From Dyella sp. EPa41 (GTDB lineage: Bacteria > Pseudomonadota > Gammaproteobacteria > Xanthomonadales > Rhodanobacteraceae), in assembly GCF_016586165.1 (NCBI RefSeq), contig NZ_BCPR01000001.1, positions 115,912 to 179,911 on the forward strand: 64,000 nt of DNA. The letters are read 5' to 3'. Under the pieces are notes generated by a model. The model worked only from the letters and a program-made list of their open reading frames with translations, made no database searches and had not been told where the DNA came from. Below, piece by piece: positions 40,997 through 50,024 of this stretch; the first letter of the stretch is position 1; the number at the start of each line of letters is the position of its first letter. Position numbers and translations under genes: made by a program.

Positions 40997-42796
40997 ATGG
41001 CGGCTGACCTGGGACTGTTGCTGGTGGGCATGCTGGGCATCGGGTTTCTTGCCCAATGGCTGGCCTGGCGGGTGCGGCTGCCGGCGATCCTGTTCCTGCT
41101 GCTAGCCGGCATCCTGATGGGGCCGGTGGTCGGTGCGCTGCAGCCCGACCGGTTGCTGGGGCCGCTGCTGTTTCCCATCGTGTCGCTGGCGGTTTCGCTG
41201 ATCCTGTTCGAGGGCAGCCTGACCCTGCGCTTCGGCGAGCTGCGCGAGATCGGCCGCGTGGTGCGAGGGCTGGTGACCTACGGTGCGGTGATCGCGGTGC
41301 TGCTGCTGGCGGTCGCGGCGCACTATCTCGCCGGCTTGAGCTGGGAAGTGGCGCTGCTGTTCGGTGCCCTCACCTGCGTGACCGGGCCCACCGTGATCGC
41401 GCCGATGCTGCGCACCGTGCGCCCCAACGCGCGCATCGCCAACACCTTGCGCTGGGAAGGCATCGTGATCGATCCGCTCGGCGCGTTGTTCGCGGTGCTG
41501 GTGTTCGAGGCGATCGCCTCCCATCAGGAAGGCCGCACCATCGGCGTGTTCCTGGCGGTGCTGGCGAGTGGCACCGTGGTCGGCTTGCTGGCGGCGTGGC
41601 TGCTGGCGTTCCTCCTGCGTCGGCAGATGATTCCCGAGTACCTGCAGAACTACGGTGCGCTGGTCACCGTGTTGCTGGCGTTCTCGTTGTCCAATGCCGT
41701 CACGCATGAGTCGGGCCTGTTGACGGTGACGGTCATGGGTATCGCGCTGGGCAACATGCGCGACGTCCATATCGACGACATTCTCGACTTCAAGGAAAAC
41801 CTCACCACCCTGCTGGTCTCCAGCCTTTTCATCCTGCTTGCGGCGCGGCTGACGTGGCCCTTGCCCGGCGGCGTGCTGGGTTCCGGCGTAGCGATCTTCC
41901 TGGTGGCGCAGCTGGTGGTGCGTCCGGTCACCGTGGCCATCGCGACCGCCGGCAGTACCTTGAGCTGGCGCGAGCGCGCCTTGATTGGATGGGTGGCGCC
42001 GCGCGGCATCGTGGCCGCTGCCGTCTCCGCGGTATTTGCGTTGCGCCTGGATGAGCTGGGGTTGCCGGGTGCCAAACAGCTGGTGCCGCTGGTGTTTCTG
42101 CTGATCATCGGCACGGTGCTGCTGCAGAGCGCGACGGCGCGCCCGCTGGCGCGCTGGCTGAACGTGGCCGAGCCCGATCCGACCGGCGTGCTCATCTACG
42201 GTGCGGATACCGCGGCACGACAGGTGGCGCGCGCCCTGGTGGACGCCGGCTTTCGCGTGGTCGTTGCCGATGAGCAATGGCAAGGCATCCGCCTGGCGCG
42301 CATGGAAGGTTTGAATACCTTCTTCGGCCATCCGGCGACAACGTATGCCGAGCGTCATCTTGATCTGTCCGGTATCGGGCGACTGCTGGCGATGTCCGCC
42401 AATCGCGAGCGCAACGCTCTCGCCTGCGTGTACTACCGACAGGAATTCGGCCGTGGCCGCGTCTACCGGCTGCTGGTGGAAGACACGCAGCAGGCGCACG
42501 AACGCACGCAACTGGGTGGCCACCTGCTGGCGCCCGCGTTGTTCGACGCCACGATGACGCACGAGCGGTTCGAGGAGCGCCTGGTCGAAGGCTGGACGAT
42601 CAAGTCGACGCGGCTGACGGCAACGTTCGACTGGCCGCATTTCATCGAGCAGTACGGCTCGAGCACGGTGCTGCTGTTCGGCGTCGAGGAAAAAGGCGCC
42701 TTGCGCATCGCGTCGGTGAAGCGCGAACTGGAGCCCAGGCCCGGCTGGCTGATCACCGCGCTGGTGCCGCCTCAACCGCTGCGTCCGGCCACCTGA
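40997..42796 (+). CDS. CPA1-type Na+/H+ antiporter with C-terminal TrkA-like domain
   Basis: A 599-residue protein with 12-13 membrane helices. GALTCVTGPTVIAPMLRTVRPNARIANTLRWEGIVIDPLGALFAVLVFE carries the ion-site Asp pair of the NhaP family. After about residue 390 follows a cytoplasmic NAD-binding-like domain (GVLIYGADTAARQVARALVDAGFRVVVADEQ). It probably exchanges Na+ or K+ for H+, gated by nucleotides. ATG at 40997 follows GAGGGA; the 71 codons upstream are in the promoter region. Confidence 0.9.
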   Translation: MAADLGLLLVGMLGIGFLAQWLAWRVRLPAILFLLLAGILMGPVVGALQPDRLLGPLLFPIVSLAVSLILFEGSLTLRFGELREIGRVVRGLVTYGAVIAVLLLAVAAHYLAGLSWEVALLFGALTCVTGPTVIAPMLRTVRPNARIANTLRWEGIVIDPLGALFAVLVFEAIASHQEGRTIGVFLAVLASGTVVGLLAAWLLAFLLRRQMIPEYLQNYGALVTVLLAFSLSNAVTHESGLLTVTVMGIALGNMRDVHIDDILDFKENLTTLLVSSLFILLAARLTWPLPGGVLGSGVAIFLVAQLVVRPVTVAIATAGSTLSWRERALIGWVAPRGIVAAAVSAVFALRLDELGLPGAKQLVPLVFLLIIGTVLLQSATARPLARWLNVAEPDPTGVLIYGADTAARQVARALVDAGFRVVVADEQWQGIRLARMEGLNTFFGHPATTYAERHLDLSGIGRLLAMSANRERNALACVYYRQEFGRGRVYRLLVEDTQQAHERTQLGGHLLAPALFDATMTHERFEERLVEGWTIKSTRLTATFDWPHFIEQYGSSTVLLFGVEEKGALRIASVKRELEPRPGWLITALVPPQPLRPAT

Positions 42797-42954
42797 CGGC
42801 TGCGGCTTCCCTGCGCGGCGCGCGCAGGGAGCGCAGGACAGGGCCGCGCTCCCCGCGCACGCGCCAGCGTCCTTGCCGGCTCACGCGACGGGAATCCCAG
42901 GGCCTGTCAACGCTCCCGGCGCGAGCTACGCCCATAGCGTCAACAGACCCTGGA

Positions 42955-44259
42955 TCACGCCGCACTGGCGTGACGGGAGGCGTGGAACTGCGCCTCCTCG
43001 GTGGAACCCTTGAGCGCGGTGGTGGACGACTGGCCCTGCTGGATGGCCTGGGTCACGGCGTCGAAGTAGCCCGTGCCGACTTCGCGCTGGTGCTTCACCG
43101 CGGTGAAGCCCCGCTCGGCGGCGGCAAACTCCTTCTCCTGCAGTTCCACGAAGGCGCTCATCTGGCGGCGAGCATAGCCGTAGGCGAGGTCGAACATGCC
43201 GTAGTTGAGGCTGTGGAAGCCAGCCAGGGTGATGAACTGGAACTTGTAACCCATCGCGCCCAGTTCCTTCTGGAAGGTCGCGATGGTGGCGTCGTCCAGG
43301 TTCTTCTTCCAGTTGAAGCTGGGCGAGCAGTTGTAGGCCAGCAGCTTGCCGGGATACTTCGCGTGGATCGCTTGGGCGAACTTGCGCGCCTCTTCCAGGT
43401 TGGGCTTGCTGGTCTCGCACCACACGAGATCGGCATACGGCGCATACGCCAGGCCGCGGCTGATGGCCTGGTCGATGCCGGGACGAACACGGAAGAAGCC
43501 TTCCACCGTGCGCTCTCCGGTGACGAACGGCTTGTCGTTGTCGTCGATGTCGGAGGTGAGCAGATCCGCGGCGTCCGCGTCGGTGCGCGCGACGATCAGC
43601 GTGGGCACGCCGAGCACGTCGGCGGCGAGGCGCGCGGCATTGAGCTTGTCCACCGCCTCGCGCGTCGGCACCAGCACCTTGCCGCCCATGTGGCCGCACT
43701 TCTTCACCGAGGCCAGCTGGTCTTCGAAGTGCACGCCGGCGGCGCCCGCCTCGATCATCGCCTTCATCAGTTCGAACGCGTTGAGCACGCCGCCGAAGCC
43801 CGCTTCCGCGTCGGCCACGATCGGCACCATCCAGTCGATCTCGTCGGTGCCTTCGGCATGATGCAGCTGGTCGGCGCGCAGCAGCGTGTTGTTGATGCGC
43901 TTCACCACCTGCGGCACGGAATTGGCCGGATACAGCGACTGGTCGGGATACATCTCGCCGGCGAGGTTCGCATCGGCGGCCACCTGCCAGCCGCTGAGAT
44001 AGATCGCCTGCAGGCCGGCCTTCACCTGCTGCATGGCCTGGTTGCCGGTGAGTGCGCCGAGCGCGTTGACGAAATCCTCCTGGTGCAGCGACTTCCACAG
44101 GCGCTCGGCGCCACGGCGGGCCAGGGAATGCTCCACCGGCACGGTGCCGCGCAGGCGGGCGACATCGTCGGCGCCGTAGTTGCGCTGGATATCGTTCCAA
44201 CGGGGGTTGTTCTTCCAGTCGAGCGCGATCTGTTCGGTGGTGGGCAGCGTGTTCTTCAT
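42955..44259 (-). CDS. aceA: Isocitrate lyase
   Basis: First enzyme of the glyoxylate shunt, splitting isocitrate to glyoxylate and succinate. The 434-residue chain has the [14 protein letters not shown] active loop and [21 protein letters not shown] precedes ATG at 44259. It lies 128 bases after aceB, a spacer filled by a REP pair, and both are likely expressed together. LysR-type control from the divergent gene at 46111 is inferred. Confidence 0.97.
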   Translation of the reverse strand: MKNTLPTTEQIALDWKNNPRWNDIQRNYGADDVARLRGTVPVEHSLARRGAERLWKSLHQEDFVNALGALTGNQAMQQVKAGLQAIYLSGWQVAADANLAGEMYPDQSLYPANSVPQVVKRINNTLLRADQLHHAEGTDEIDWMVPIVADAEAGFGGVLNAFELMKAMIEAGAAGVHFEDQLASVKKCGHMGGKVLVPTREAVDKLNAARLAADVLGVPTLIVARTDADAADLLTSDIDDNDKPFVTGERTVEGFFRVRPGIDQAISRGLAYAPYADLVWCETSKPNLEEARKFAQAIHAKYPGKLLAYNCSPSFNWKKNLDDATIATFQKELGAMGYKFQFITLAGFHSLNYGMFDLAYGYARRQMSAFVELQEKEFAAAERGFTAVKHQREVGTGYFDAVTQAIQQGQSSTTALKGSTEEAQFHASRHASAA

Positions 44260-44290
44260 GACATCACTCCGTTGCATAGGCGAATGCGTT

Positions 44291-44370
44291 GTGGGAGCGC
44301 ACCCTGTGCGCGACCGCGGAGCAGTGGCGCATCGCTTCGTCAGGTTGTCGCGCACAGGGTGCGCTCCCAC
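44291..44370. repeat. REP inverted pair between aceB and aceA
   Basis: GTGGGAGCGCACCCTGTGCG starts at 44291 and its exact reverse complement ends at 44370. The two could fold into a long stem in the shared mRNA, which may favour aceB over aceA levels. Confidence 0.9.
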
Positions 44371-44387
44371 AGGGTTTGGCCTGGCGA

Positions 44388-45986
44388 TCAGGCGAGCTGT
44401 TCGTAGGCGGCCAGGGTGAGGAAATCGCCGAGTTCGTCGGCGTGCGTGAGCTGCCTGAGCAAGGCGGCAGCCTGTTCCGCGCGATGCGCGCAAGGGCCGT
44501 TGCCTTCGAGCAGGCGATGCGTGTGCTTGGTCAGCGAGTGGTCGAACAACGCGAAGTCGATCGGCGCGTGGTCGGTGAATTCCAGCGGCCCCAGGTGCAG
44601 CCACTGCCACAGCTGGGCGCGTGCGATCTCGGCGGTGGCGGCGTCTTCCATCAGGTGATGGATCGGCACGCAGCCCTGCCCGTCCAGCCACGACGCGGTG
44701 TAGCGCAGCGCCACTTCCACGTTGTTGTCGAAGCCTTCGCGCGTGATCGTGCCGCTGCACGGCGCGATCAGCTGGCCACCTTGCACGTCGACGTCGGCGC
44801 GCACCACGTTGAGCTGGTTCGGCGAAGGCATGTACCTGTCGAACACCTCCTGCGCCACCGGCACCAGCGCGGGATGCGCAACCCAGGTGCCGTCATGGCC
44901 CGCCTGCACTTCGCGCAGCTTGTCGGCGCGCACCTTGGCCAGCGCGGCCTCGTTCGCGGCGTCGTCGCCCTTGATCGGTATCTGCGCGGCCATGCCGCCC
45001 ATGGCGAAGGCGCCGCGGCGATGGCAGGTCTGGATCAGCAGTTCCGAATAGGCCTTCAGGAATGGCACCGTCATCTGCACCTGGCCACGATCGGGCAGCA
45101 GGCGGTCGCGGTGCGCGCGGAAGGTCTTCAGGTAGGAAAAGATGTAATCCCAGCGGCCACAGTTGAGGCCGACGATGCGGCCACGCAGTGCGTGCAGGAT
45201 CTCGTGCATCTGGAACACCGCCGGCAGTGTTTCGATCAGCACGGTGACCTTCATGGACTCCGGCGGCAGGTCGAGCGCGGCTTCGGTCGCGGCCATCACT
45301 TCGTCCCACAGCGCCGCCTCTTCCATCGCCTGCAGTTTGGGCAGGTAGAAGTACGGGCCGCGGTCGCGCGCGTTGAGCTTGCGGGCGTTGTGGAAGGCGA
45401 ACAGGCCAAAGTCCACCAGCGCGCCGGACATCGGCTCGCCGTCGACCGTGATGTGGCGCTCCGGCAGATGCCAGCCGCGCGGACGCACGATCAGCACGGC
45501 CGGGTTGTCGTTGACGCGGTAGTGCTTGCCTTCCGGCGAGGTGTACTCGATCGAACCGGCGACCGCGTCGCGCAGGTTGATCTGGCCGTCGATCTGGTTG
45601 GCGAAGCTGGGTGCCGAGGAATCCTCGAAGTCGGCCATGAACACCTTCGCGCCGGAATTCAGCGCGTTGATGATCATCTTGCGCTCGACCGGTCCGGTGA
45701 TCTCCACGCGGCGATCGCGCAGGGCGGCCGGGATGGGGGCGACGGTCCAGTGGCCTTCGCGGATGGCCGCCGTGTCGGGGCGGAAGTCGGGCAGCTCGCC
45801 GGCATCGAAGCGGGCCTGCCGGGCATGGCGTGCGGCCAGCAGCACACGGCGGCAACCATCGAACTGGCGGTGCAGCTGCGCCAGGAAGGCGAGGGCCTCC
45901 GGGGTGAGGATGGCGCTGTGCTCGCGCCCGACCGAACCCTCGACCTGGGCCGGCGACAGGGTGATGCGTTCCTTGGGGACAGCCAT
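44388..45986 (-). CDS. aceB: Malate synthase A
   Basis: Second enzyme of the glyoxylate shunt, condensing glyoxylate and acetyl-CoA to malate. The 532-residue chain carries [20 protein letters not shown] and [34 protein letters not shown] of the malate synthase A type. GGAG precedes ATG at 45986. It is the first gene of the aceB-aceA pair and starts 124 bases from the divergent LysR gene. Confidence 0.97.
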   Translation of the reverse strand: MAVPKERITLSPAQVEGSVGREHSAILTPEALAFLAQLHRQFDGCRRVLLAARHARQARFDAGELPDFRPDTAAIREGHWTVAPIPAALRDRRVEITGPVERKMIINALNSGAKVFMADFEDSSAPSFANQIDGQINLRDAVAGSIEYTSPEGKHYRVNDNPAVLIVRPRGWHLPERHITVDGEPMSGALVDFGLFAFHNARKLNARDRGPYFYLPKLQAMEEAALWDEVMAATEAALDLPPESMKVTVLIETLPAVFQMHEILHALRGRIVGLNCGRWDYIFSYLKTFRAHRDRLLPDRGQVQMTVPFLKAYSELLIQTCHRRGAFAMGGMAAQIPIKGDDAANEAALAKVRADKLREVQAGHDGTWVAHPALVPVAQEVFDRYMPSPNQLNVVRADVDVQGGQLIAPCSGTITREGFDNNVEVALRYTASWLDGQGCVPIHHLMEDAATAEIARAQLWQWLHLGPLEFTDHAPIDFALFDHSLTKHTHRLLEGNGPCAHRAEQAAALLRQLTHADELGDFLTLAAYEQLA

Positions 45987-46032
45987 GACCGATCTCCGCG
46001 ATGACGATGGGATGACACTAGGTCACGGAAAC

Positions 46033-46049
46033 TTGCTTTGACAAAGCAA
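46033..46049. promoter_or_regulatory. Perfect palindrome in the aceB-LysR control region
   Basis: TTGCTTTG-A-CAAAGCAA is a 17-base perfect inverted repeat lying between the divergent aceB and LysR-type genes. The T-N11-A pattern fits a LysR box. Binding by the adjacent regulator is inferred. Confidence 0.65.
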
Positions 46050-46110
46050 ATGTTTCAATTTTTGATATTGTTATTCTTAATACGTATCGCAACTTGTTGA
46101 GTTGAAAGGC

Positions 46111-47151
46111 ATGAAGATCACCGAAAAGCGGCTGAACAGACCGAAAAAAGCGCGCGTCGGCCCTTCGGCGCGCCGAAAAGACGATCGCGAGGAAGGGGCA
46201 GGGGCGGGACGCTACTACTACAAGGGCAATCGCCAGAAGCAGATGCGCGCCTTCGTCTACACGGTGAAGCTGGGCACGCTGACCCGCGCCGCCGAGGCCC
46301 TGTACCTGTCTCAACCCACCGTGAGCCTCCAGCTGCAGGCGCTGGAGCGGGAGCTGGGTGTGAACCTGCTGGAGCGCCGGCGCCGCCGCATCAACCTCAC
46401 CGACGCAGGTGAAGCGCTTTACGAGCTGGCGCGCCCGCTGGTCGAGGGTTGGGAGAACCTCGACCGCGACTTCCAGGCCAAGGTGAAGGGCTTGCAGGGC
46501 GGGCGACTGACCATCGCGGCGGGCACGTCGACCATCCAGTACCTGCTGCCCGACCTGGTGCGGCGCTATCGCGAGCAATTTCCCGACGTGCAGTTGCAGC
46601 TCGCCAACGTGACCGGCAAGGACGGCCTCGCGCTGCTGCGCGCCGACGAGGCGGATTTCGCGGTGGGTTCGATGCTGGACGTGCCCAATGACATCGCCTG
46701 GGCGCCGGTCTATCACTACGACCCCATGCTGATCACGCCACTCGACCACCCGCTGGCATCGAAGGACTCGCTGACATTGCAGGATCTCTCGCCTTACGGC
46801 CTGATCCTGCCACCACAACGTTTGTCCACCTACCGGCTGGTGGACCTGGTGTTCCAGCAGCGACAGGTGCCCTATCGCGTGGCGATCGAAGTGGGTGGCT
46901 GGGACGTGATCAAGGAATACGTGGCGATGGGGCTGGGCATTTCCATCGTGACCGGCATCTGCATCACCGAGTCGGACCGTTCGCGTTTGGCCGTCCGAAA
47001 CATGAAGCAGTATTTCCCGCAGCGCAGCTACGGCGTGGTGATGCGCAAGGGCAAGTTCCTCAGCGCGGAGGCGAGGGCGTTCGTGGACCTGGTGCGGCCG
47101 GGCTTGCTGACCTATCGCGATTACGACGAGTCGGGCCATTCCGAGCGTTGA
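46111..47151 (+). CDS. LysR-family transcriptional regulator of the glyoxylate genes
   Basis: A 346-residue regulator with the LysR helix-turn-helix at about residues 50-75 (FVYTVKLGTLTRAAEALYLSQ) and a ligand domain after it. About 45 basic residues, ending YYYKGNRQKQMRAF, precede the HTH, an extension seen in related Xanthomonas proteins. ATG at 46111 was chosen; TTG at 46102 is possible. It is divergent from aceB and probably controls it, with the palindrome at 46033 as operator. Confidence 0.85.
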   Translation: MKITEKRLNRPKKARVGPSARRKDDREEGAGAGRYYYKGNRQKQMRAFVYTVKLGTLTRAAEALYLSQPTVSLQLQALERELGVNLLERRRRRINLTDAGEALYELARPLVEGWENLDRDFQAKVKGLQGGRLTIAAGTSTIQYLLPDLVRRYREQFPDVQLQLANVTGKDGLALLRADEADFAVGSMLDVPNDIAWAPVYHYDPMLITPLDHPLASKDSLTLQDLSPYGLILPPQRLSTYRLVDLVFQQRQVPYRVAIEVGGWDVIKEYVAMGLGISIVTGICITESDRSRLAVRNMKQYFPQRSYGVVMRKGKFLSAEARAFVDLVRPGLLTYRDYDESGHSER

Positions 47152-47169
47152 TCGCGCAAAGCCCCTTTT

Positions 47170-47290
47170 GTGGGAGCGCACCCTGTGCGCGACGACCGAC
47201 GGAGCGGTGAAGCGGCACCGTTGCGCGATCGCGACATCGGATGTTGCGATGAGGCGGAGCGCGGCGGTCGCGCACAGGGTGCGCTCCCAC
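47170..47290. repeat. REP inverted pair between the LysR gene and the LysE-type gene
   Basis: GTGGGAGCGCACCCTGTGCG starts at 47170; its complement ends at 47290, and the stem extends a few bases further into TTTT/AAAA on both sides. The genes are convergent here, so it may also act as a terminator for both. Confidence 0.9.
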
Positions 47291-47312
47291 AAAAGGAGCG
47301 AGCCTCGCCGGG

Positions 47313-47948
47313 TTACGCCTGCCGCTGCAGCGCCAGCTTCACGCCGAAGCCCAGCAGCACGGTGCCGCACGCGCGATCCATCCACTGGCCCAAGCGCGGC
47401 CGCGTGGTGAGCAGGTGGTGGATGTGGCCTCCCAGCAGCGCGAGCACCATCGACCACAATGTGCCGGTGCCAATGAAACTCAGGCCGAGCACCAGCAGGC
47501 CGAGCTGCGGATGAGCCGCGTGCATCGACACGAACTGCGGCAGGAATGCAAGGAAGAACAGTGCCACCTTCGGGTTGAGCACATTGGTGAGCATGCCCTG
47601 CCGGAACGCGGCGCCCAGACCCTTGCCGCGCGTCACCGTGGGTTGCCGTGCGCTACCGCGTGCCAGCAGCATGCGCAGGCCGATCCACACGAGGTAGGCG
47701 GCGCCGAGATACTTCAGCACGCTGAAGGCGAGTGCGGAGGTCATGAGGATCGCCGAAATGCCCAGCACTGCAGCCAGCGTGTGCACGATGCAGCCGGCAT
47801 TGATGCCAAGCGCCGCCATCGCCCCCACCACGCGGCCTTCGCGGCCGCTGCGGGTGAGGATGTAGAAGGTATCCAGCCCCGGCGTCAGGTTCAGCGCGAT
47901 GCAGGCGAGCAGGAACGCGTCGAAATGCTGGATGCCTAGCGAAGTCAC
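47313..47948 (-). CDS. LysE/RhtB-family amino-acid exporter
   Basis: A 211-residue membrane protein with six hydrophobic helices and the LNLTPGLDTFYILTRSGREGRVVG signature. Such proteins export amino acids or homoserine lactone-type metabolites; substrate is not clear. Translation starts at GTG 47948, with AGGT upstream. It converges with the LysR gene across a REP pair. Confidence 0.87.
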   Translation of the reverse strand: MTSLGIQHFDAFLLACIALNLTPGLDTFYILTRSGREGRVVGAMAALGINAGCIVHTLAAVLGISAILMTSALAFSVLKYLGAAYLVWIGLRMLLARGSARQPTVTRGKGLGAAFRQGMLTNVLNPKVALFFLAFLPQFVSMHAAHPQLGLLVLGLSFIGTGTLWSMVLALLGGHIHHLLTTRPRLGQWMDRACGTVLLGFGVKLALQRQA

Positions 47949-47985
47949 CGGGATTACCTGCTAAGTGAATGACTGCACTCCTCGA

Positions 47986-48103
47986 GAAGTGCAGCCATGG
48001 ATGGCTGCTTCTTGGTCTTCGCGGTCACGGATGACCGCACCCTTGGGAAGTGCAGCCATGGATGGCTGCTTCTTGACCTTCGCGGTCACGGATGACCGCA
48101 CAA
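47986..48103. repeat. Two tandem 61-base palindromic units
   Basis: The units start at 47986 and 48047. Each has a GCAGCCATGGATGGCTGC palindrome and a GCGGTCACGGATGACCGC palindrome. The GCCATGGATGGC core matches that of the repeats at 15378, so they belong to one family. They fill the gap before the acyltransferase gene. Confidence 0.88.
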
Positions 48104-48104
48104 A

Positions 48105-48695
48105 TCAAGCGTTGCGGTGCTTGCCTCGATAGGGCGTGAACAGCGCGCGGATCCGCGTCATGTCCGCGTCGTGGTCACCGGTGGCGCGTACCACGGGGCC
48201 GAAGGTGAAGGTCTTGGTCGGGTAATCGAGGAAGAGCGTCTGGATGGGCACGTTGGCGTCGTGCGCGATGCGCAGAAAGCCTGACTTCCAGTGCTTCACC
48301 TTCTTGCGCGTGCCCTCGGGCGTGATGCCCAGCCACATGCGGTCCTTCTCGGCGAAGCGCTTCACCATCTGGCCGACCACGTTGAGCGCGGCGCTGCGGT
48401 TGATGCCGATCATGCCAATGGGGCGCAGGATGAGGCCCAGGGGGCCGTCGAGCACTTCACGCTTGATGATGATGTTGATGTCCACGCCCAGGCCGATTTT
48501 CATCAGCAGGCCGTAATAGCCGTCCCAATAGGACGAATGCGGCGCGCCGATGATGATGAGCTTGGGTTCGTTCGGCAATTCGCCGACCAGGCGCCAACCG
48601 CTCAGGCGCAGCAGCACGCGCGCCAGCCACGGCCAGAAACGGCTGTTGAGCTTCGGTGCTTCAGGCGGGGCGGATGGCAACATCCGGGTACTCAT
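48105..48695 (-). CDS. Lysophospholipid acyltransferase family protein
   Basis: A 196-residue PlsC-type acyltransferase. APHSSYWDGYYG holds the HX4D motif near residue 53, and EGTRKKVKHWKSG the substrate-binding EGTR near 128. It is shorter than classical PlsC and lacks a clear membrane helix after the first. The start at 48695 overlaps the arfB stop as ATGA. Its acyl acceptor is not known. Confidence 0.85.
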   Translation of the reverse strand: MSTRMLPSAPPEAPKLNSRFWPWLARVLLRLSGWRLVGELPNEPKLIIIGAPHSSYWDGYYGLLMKIGLGVDINIIIKREVLDGPLGLILRPIGMIGINRSAALNVVGQMVKRFAEKDRMWLGITPEGTRKKVKHWKSGFLRIAHDANVPIQTLFLDYPTKTFTFGPVVRATGDHDADMTRIRALFTPYRGKHRNA

Positions 48696-49114
48696 TCACG
48701 ACTCCAGTCACGCGAACGCGTTTGCTTGATCTTGCCTCGCTGCTGCTTGCCGGCGAGGCGGCGCTCTTTCGAAGCGCGGGTGGGTTTGGTGGCGATGCGC
48801 GTCTTGGGAACCACCAGCGCGGCGCGGATGACTTCGACCAGGCGTTCGCGCGCGTCCTCGCGATTGCGGCCCTGGTCGCGGAAGCGTCGCGCCTGGATCA
48901 CCAGCACGCCGTCGTCGGTGAGCCGGCGATCGCGGCGGGCAAGCAGGCGTTCGCGCACCGCGTCGGGCAGTGATGGCGAACGTGCCACGTCGAAGCGCAG
49001 TTCGACGGCGCTTTCGGTGCGATTGACGTGCTGCCCACCGGGACCGTCGGCACGCAGGAAGCGCTCGGTCAGCTCGGTCTCTGGCAGGACGATGGAACGG
49101 CTGACGGTGAGCAT
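48692..49114 (-). CDS. arfB: Ribosome rescue hydrolase ArfB (YaeJ)
   Basis: A 140-residue peptidyl-tRNA hydrolase that frees stalled ribosomes. The GGQ loop is in RADGPGGQHVNRTES near residue 25, and the basic C-terminal tail (KTRIATKPTRASKERRLAGK) enters the mRNA channel. This tail and small size separate it from release factors. ATG at 49114 was chosen; it overlaps the next gene by ATGA. Confidence 0.9.
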   Translation of the reverse strand: MLTVSRSIVLPETELTERFLRADGPGGQHVNRTESAVELRFDVARSPSLPDAVRERLLARRDRRLTDDGVLVIQARRFRDQGRNREDARERLVEVIRAALVVPKTRIATKPTRASKERRLAGKQQRGKIKQTRSRDWSRE

Positions 49115-49166
49115 GATGCGAAGTTTAGCGGGCCCGCGTGACGTGCCGCCATGGCGCGCCGCCGCA

Positions 49167-49865
49167 TTACCCGGGCAGCGACCAGCCGAAGCGTTCGAGA
49201 AGGGCGCGATAGGCGGCATCCAATGGCGCCTCGAGGCGCATGGGCGCGCCGCTGACCGGATGGGCGAAGCTCAGCCGCCATGCGTGCAGCAGCATGCGAT
49301 GGCAGCCGAAGTACTGCTTGTACAGGCGGTTGTGGTCGCCGCGTCCGTGCTGGCAGTCGCCGATGATCGGATGGTGGATGTGCGCCATGTGCTTGCGGAT
49401 CTGGCGGAACCGGCCAGTGTGCGGTTCGGCCCGCACGAGGGCATAGCGCTGCTGCGGGTAGCGGCCCAGCGCGATGGGCACCTCCACCGTCGCCAGGCGC
49501 TGGTACGAGGTGCGGGCCTCGCGGCGCGGGCCGGTTTCGCGCGAGCCGGGCAGGGGGTAGTCGATCTCCGCCGCTTCCGGCTCCGGCCAGCCACGCACGA
49601 CGGCGAGGTACTGCTTGTGCACGTCGCGCCCCATGAACTGCTCGCCCAGCGCGGCGGCGATCTCGCTGGACCGCGCCACGAGCAGCACGCCGCTGGTCGC
49701 GCGATCCAATCGATGGGCGAGGTAGGTGACGCCGCCGACCTGTTCGCGCAACAGATCGATCAGGAACGCCTCCGCATTGCCGACCATCTTGGAGCGGTGC
49801 ACGGCGAGGCCCGCGGGTTTGTTGACCGCGATGAGGGCGTCGTCTTGATAGAGGATGTCGAGCAT
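49167..49865 (-). CDS. truC: tRNA pseudouridine synthase C
   Basis: Makes pseudouridine 65 in tRNAs. The 232-residue RluA-family enzyme has the catalytic Asp in YLAHRLDRATSGVLLVAR near residue 55 and HTGRFRQIRKHMAHI near 148. No S4 domain precedes it, as in TruC. It starts at ATG 49865; the frame upstream is not family sequence. Confidence 0.9.
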   Translation of the reverse strand: MLDILYQDDALIAVNKPAGLAVHRSKMVGNAEAFLIDLLREQVGGVTYLAHRLDRATSGVLLVARSSEIAAALGEQFMGRDVHKQYLAVVRGWPEPEAAEIDYPLPGSRETGPRREARTSYQRLATVEVPIALGRYPQQRYALVRAEPHTGRFRQIRKHMAHIHHPIIGDCQHGRGDHNRLYKQYFGCHRMLLHAWRLSFAHPVSGAPMRLEAPLDAAYRALLERFGWSLPG

Positions 49866-49916
49866 GGAAGTGTTCGGATATGGCGCGATAGCTGCGTGGC
49901 TTTCGGAATTCCTCAT

Positions 49917-50013
49917 CGTCATCCCGGCGAAAGCCGGGATCCAGTGCCTTTGATCGGGGTTGCCTGCGAGCGAAAGCGAAAGGCGCTGGATTCCGGCTTT
50001 CGCCGGAATGACG
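49917..50013. repeat. CATCCCGGCGAAAGCCGGGAT-type inverted element
   Basis: The two ends form a nested inverted repeat: CCCGGCGAAAGCCGGGA is itself a hairpin, and so is TCCGGCTTTCGCCGGAA at the other end. Such elements recur in many proteobacterial genomes as dispersed repeats. It occupies most of the truC-ubiB spacer. Confidence 0.85.
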
Positions 50014-50024
50014 GTGAGGGTGGA

